DNA from: Flavobacteriaceae bacterium
GTDB lineage: Bacteria; Bacteroidota; Bacteroidia; Flavobacteriales; Flavobacteriaceae
Length of the DNA: 9,201 nt
NCBI GenBank assembly: GCA_947443815.1
Contig: CANEXR010000098.1
Span: 1 to 9,201, forward strand
Direction of reading: 5' to 3'
Shown here: positions 7,104 through 9,201 of the stretch, one piece after another
Numbering within the stretch: the stretch's first letter is position 1
How the letters are laid out: each line of letters opens with the position of its first letter
The notes under the pieces: model-generated
Seen by the model: the letters and a program-made list of their open reading frames with translations, nothing else
What the model was told of the DNA's origin: nothing
The model's database searches: none
Program-made: the position numbers and the translations under genes

Positions 7104-7124
7104 GTTTAAAGTTTAAGGTTTAAA
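7104..7124 (-). repeat. Three tandem heptamers in the fabD leader
   Basis: On the plus strand the bases read GTTTAAA, GTTTAAG, GTTTAAA in direct tandem, between the fabD start and its -7 box, so they would lie in the untranslated leader. A two-copy version (GTTTAAA, GTTTACG) occurs after mutS at 901-914. Function is unknown; it may be a simple slippage repeat. Confidence 0.7.
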
Positions 7125-7160
7125 ATGATCCACGATTGTAGATGAATTTAAATTAAGCTG

Positions 7161-7168
7161 CAAAAATA
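7161..7168 (-). promoter_or_regulatory. -7 promoter box of fabD
   Basis: TATTTTTG on the minus strand fits TAnnTTTG exactly, 68 bases before the fabD ATG. No TTG is found at the expected -33 distance, so the call rests on one box. Confidence 0.5.
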
Positions 7169-7230
7169 CTACTTTTTTAGGATTTATTAGAATGACTTTT
7201 AGGAGCCAACATTTTGTGTTTCTCATCACG

Positions 7231-7296
7231 ACTTGTCCCGCTTTCCCCTATATCTCTCCGCTCCGCTACGAGGATGCCGGCTCAATCGGGGCTAGT
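7231..7296. repeat. GC-rich interrupted palindromic element upstream of fabD
   Basis: This stretch is clearly richer in GC than the surrounding intergenic DNA. Its ends can pair: ACT (7231-7233) with AGT (7294-7296) and CCCG (7237-7240) with CGGG (7287-7290). Further in, ATC (7252-7254) can pair with GAT (7273-7275), enclosing a pyrimidine-rich loop with the direct repeat CCGCT CCGCT. On the minus strand it begins near GCCCCGATTGAGCCGGCATC and ends near GAAAGCGGGAC. From memory, similar sequences (a CCCGAT arm, a GCATCC/GATATAG core with variable middle, an AAGCGGGA arm) recur between genes in Flavobacterium chromosomes, but this could not be checked here. It may be a dispersed repeat or a structured RNA. 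No coding sequence is evident. Confidence 0.5.
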
Positions 7297-7378
7297 TTAT
7301 AACGCGCAGTAGTTTTTCTAAGGTTCAAAAAACAGCCTTTGCACATAATCACGAGGAACAATAGCACCCACTAATTTT

Positions 7379-7741
7379 TTAAATAGAATAATTTTTAAAC
7401 ATATAAATCCATAACAATCGAGAAAATCGAATGTTAAATGAAGCCATTGCAATAATAACAAAAGCAATAATGGGAATGATTCTTAAATCAAAATTAGTTT
7501 CAAAAAAATAGTGTGCCATACAGTAAGTCGCTATTCCTTGTGCTACCGTCAGACCATAATTGACATACATTGCACCAAAAAAATAACCGGGTTCTTTCTC
7601 AAATTTAAAATGACAATGTGGACAATAATCATTCATTTTAGGAAACCCAATTTGGAAGAAAATATTCTTTTCTTTAAATACTTTGCCTTCAAGACAATGT
7701 GGACAATCATTATTTAGGATGTGAATAATAGCGTGTGCCAT
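7379..7741 (-). CDS. DUF983 family zinc-ribbon membrane protein
   Basis: A 120-residue protein. The N-terminal half has two CPHC motifs (Cys13/Cys16 and Cys40/Cys43) that likely bind one zinc ion on the cytosolic side. The motif EPGYFFGAMYVNYGL (50-64) is characteristic of DUF983. Two hydrophobic segments (about 57-79 and 87-104) predict a hairpin in the inner membrane, with a basic end RFSRLLWIYMFKNYSI. Homologues in other bacteria are near respiratory or lipid genes, but the role is not established and none is assigned. The ATG at 7741 is the only reasonable start. It has a -7 box 16 bases upstream. No strong hairpin terminator is seen after its stop, so transcription may continue into the fabD upstream region. 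Confidence 0.85.
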   Translation of the reverse strand: MAHAIIHILNNDCPHCLEGKVFKEKNIFFQIGFPKMNDYCPHCHFKFEKEPGYFFGAMYVNYGLTVAQGIATYCMAHYFFETNFDLRIIPIIAFVIIAMASFNIRFSRLLWIYMFKNYSI

Positions 7742-7757
7742 TTTTATTATTTTTTAT

Positions 7758-7765
7758 CAAAGGTA
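7758..7765 (-). promoter_or_regulatory. -7 promoter box of the DUF983 gene
   Basis: TACCTTTG on the minus strand is an exact TAnnTTTG match 16 bases before the ATG, implying a leader of only about 10 bases. A TTG at the correct -33 spacing is not present. Confidence 0.5.
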
Positions 7766-7832
7766 ATTCTTATCCAAGTCACAGCTATTTTCTATATTCG
7801 CTAATTCTAGCACAATAAAGACATTTTTGTAA

Positions 7833-8696
7833 ATGAAAAAATATCCTGTATATGACATTCAGCGGTTTAACTGCAATTCTGTGAATAGTGATTTGTATCT
7901 TAATACATTCAAAAACCATTTAATTGACCATAGTTTTATCGAGGAACCACATCGGCATAATTCCTATGTTTTGGTTTTTTTTACCAAAGGTTCTGGAACA
8001 CATGAAATTGATTTTGATGTCTTTACAATTCAAGCGGGAAGTATGTTTTTTTTACAACCAGGACAAATACACCATTGGAATTTGTCTGATGATGTTGAAG
8101 GATTTGTGATTTTCTATTCGCAGGAAATGTATAATCTCTATTTTGGACAAAAAACGCTCCAGGATTATCCCTTTTATTCATCGGTGAACAATAAGCCTGA
8201 AATGGTATTCGATTTAGCCGAATTAAAAGCTATTTTACCTTATTTCAATACTATGATTGCTGAAAACAAAGAAAATCAAATGTTCAAGCAAGACAAAATA
8301 ATGAATTTATTAGATACGATACTTATTGCAATTGCCCGAAAATATACTGTAACTAATCTGCATGAAGCGCATTCCTACAATGTAAAAATAAAAAGTTTTG
8401 AAGGGCTTCTAGAAAAGAATTTTAAAATAGAAAAAACACCTTCTTTTTATGCGTCACAACTTCATATTACATTAAAACATTTGAACCGAATATGCAATGA
8501 AATCCTCCAAAAAACCACTACAGAAGTAATTACGGACAGAATCCTTCTCGAAGCCAAGCGCATGTTGATGGATAAAAAAATTACCGTTAATGAAATTGCC
8601 ACAGCATTAGGCTACGATGATTATTCTTATTTTACCCGATTGTTCAAAAAGCATATTGGGATAACTCCTTCCGCTTTTCGTATTGAAAAAAAGTAA
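7833..8696 (+). CDS. AraC family transcriptional regulator with N-terminal cupin domain
   Basis: A 287-residue DNA-binding regulator. The N-terminal part has an AraC-type cupin: HRHNSYVLVFFTKGSGTHEI (40-59), then GSMFFLQPGQIHHW (69-82), a fold that usually senses a small ligand or mediates dimerisation. The C-terminal 100 residues hold the two helix-turn-helix motifs: SFYASQLHITLKHLNRICNE (about 204-223) and VNEIATALGYDDYSYFTRLF (252-271), followed by KKHIGITPSAFR, the family hallmark. The ligand and targets cannot be read from sequence. The DUF983 gene is divergent, 91 bases away, and so is a possible target, but no inverted operator repeat stands out. The promoter is unclear; TATATTCG at 7793-7800 is a one-mismatch -7 candidate. 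The stop codon directly abuts the stop of the convergent purT. Confidence 0.92.
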   Translation: MKKYPVYDIQRFNCNSVNSDLYLNTFKNHLIDHSFIEEPHRHNSYVLVFFTKGSGTHEIDFDVFTIQAGSMFFLQPGQIHHWNLSDDVEGFVIFYSQEMYNLYFGQKTLQDYPFYSSVNNKPEMVFDLAELKAILPYFNTMIAENKENQMFKQDKIMNLLDTILIAIARKYTVTNLHEAHSYNVKIKSFEGLLEKNFKIEKTPSFYASQLHITLKHLNRICNEILQKTTTEVITDRILLEAKRMLMDKKITVNEIATALGYDDYSYFTRLFKKHIGITPSAFRIEKK

Positions 8697-9201
8697 TTAC
8701 GTATGCACGGTTACTAAAGTTGCTGCTTTTTTTGCTTTTTCGACCACGTCTTCAATAGGCGTTTCTAAAGGACTGTTAACTAGAGCCACTCCCATTCGTC
8801 GGTAAGGTCTTGAGGTTGGTTTGCCAAAAATTCTAAAATCGGTTTTGGGTAAAGCAGCTATTTTTTCTATTCCTGAATAGGTAGGATTCGTTGCATATTC
8901 AGAAGCCAAAATTACAGCACTTGCTCCCGCTTTTTCCAAAGTAATTTCAAAAATAGGCAAACTCAAAATGGCTCTTAAATGCAATTCAAATTCATTGAAG
9001 TTTTGCGTTCCAGCCAAAGTAACCATTCCAGTATCATGTGGTCTTGGTGATAATTCTGAGAAATAAACCCCATCATCTGCTAGAAAAAATTCAACTCCAA
9101 AAAGACCTGCACCACCTAAGGCTTCAGTTACTTTTTCGGCCATATCTTGAGCTTCGTATAAATCTTTATCGGAAATTAAAGCGGGTTGCCAACTTTCCTG
9201 A
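8697..9201 (-). CDS. purT: Formate-dependent phosphoribosylglycinamide formyltransferase, C-terminal part (5' end outside window)
   Basis: PurT uses formate and ATP to formylate GAR to FGAR, a folate-independent route for the third step of purine synthesis. The frame is open to the right window edge, beginning with [20 protein letters not shown]; an internal ATG at 9143 is not the start. About 167 codons are visible of a protein usually near 390. It aligns by eye to E. coli PurT through [12 protein letters not shown] (ATP-grasp core), [16 protein letters not shown] with the metal-binding Glu and the loop after it, [17 protein letters not shown] and [18 protein letters not shown]. The visible part looks intact. 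It is convergent with the AraC gene and has no hairpin terminator between the stops. Confidence is high. Confidence 0.95.
   Translation of the reverse strand, partial: QESWQPALISDKDLYEAQDMAEKVTEALGGAGLFGVEFFLADDGVYFSELSPRPHDTGMVTLAGTQNFNEFELHLRAILSLPIFEITLEKAGASAVILASEYATNPTYSGIEKIAALPKTDFRIFGKPTSRPYRRMGVALVNSPLETPIEDVVEKAKKAATLVTVHT

Noticed and set aside
7318..7447. Minus-strand open stretch ending LVGAIVPRDYVQRLFFEP and a stop, overlapping the 3' end of the DUF983 gene, which could be read as the C-terminus of a lost protein or a frameshifted extension of DUF983.
   Set aside because: DUF983 has its expected length and C-terminal end without it, there is no start codon of its own with family resemblance, it uses codons such as AGG and CTG that are rare nearby, and most of its upstream part is just another frame of DUF983.

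Overview
The window looks like chromosome from a Bacteroidota member, most likely Flavobacterium or a close relative. The reasons are low GC content, four exact and well-placed copies of the Bacteroidota -7 promoter box TAnnTTTG, a lack of clear Shine-Dalgarno sequences, and proteins whose wording (MutS, a DegT-type aminotransferase, GalE, FabD, PurT, Kdo transferase) matches what I remember of flavobacterial homologues. No database search was possible, so the genus is inference.

Layout from left to right. Bases 1-891 are the 3' end of mutS (mismatch repair ATPase), cut by the window edge. A short tRNA operon follows, tRNA-Gly(GCC) then tRNA-Leu(UAA), with a clear promoter and a strong hairpin terminator. 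Next is a small DUF1508-type protein. Convergent to it is a tiny alanine-rich lipoprotein with an internally duplicated sequence, and the two genes have separate terminators between them. After an AT-rich gap of about 350 bases comes a minus-strand Kdo transferase gene (waaA/kdtA type). Divergent from it is a plus-strand pair, a PLP sugar aminotransferase and a galE-like UDP-hexose 4-epimerase, which are probably co-transcribed. Then on the minus strand come fabD (malonyl-CoA:ACP transacylase) with its own terminator, a GC-rich interrupted palindrome in the fabD upstream region, and a DUF983 membrane protein. An AraC-family regulator on the plus strand runs directly into the stop codon of a minus-strand purT gene, whose 5' part lies outside the window.

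Functionally this is mostly core metabolism. waaA, the aminotransferase and galE all point to the cell surface: lipid A-core assembly and nucleotide-sugar supply for O-antigen, capsule or glycoprotein glycans. fabD feeds fatty acid synthesis, and hence lipid A and phospholipids. mutS and purT are housekeeping genes. The AraC regulator has no obvious target in view.

I see no mobile element, CRISPR array, toxin-antitoxin pair or phage-defence cassette, and nothing I would call a new multi-gene system. The places most worth a second look are the GC-rich palindromic element at about 7231-7296, the low-complexity lipoprotein with its 42-base tandem duplication, and the abutting stop codons of araC and purT.
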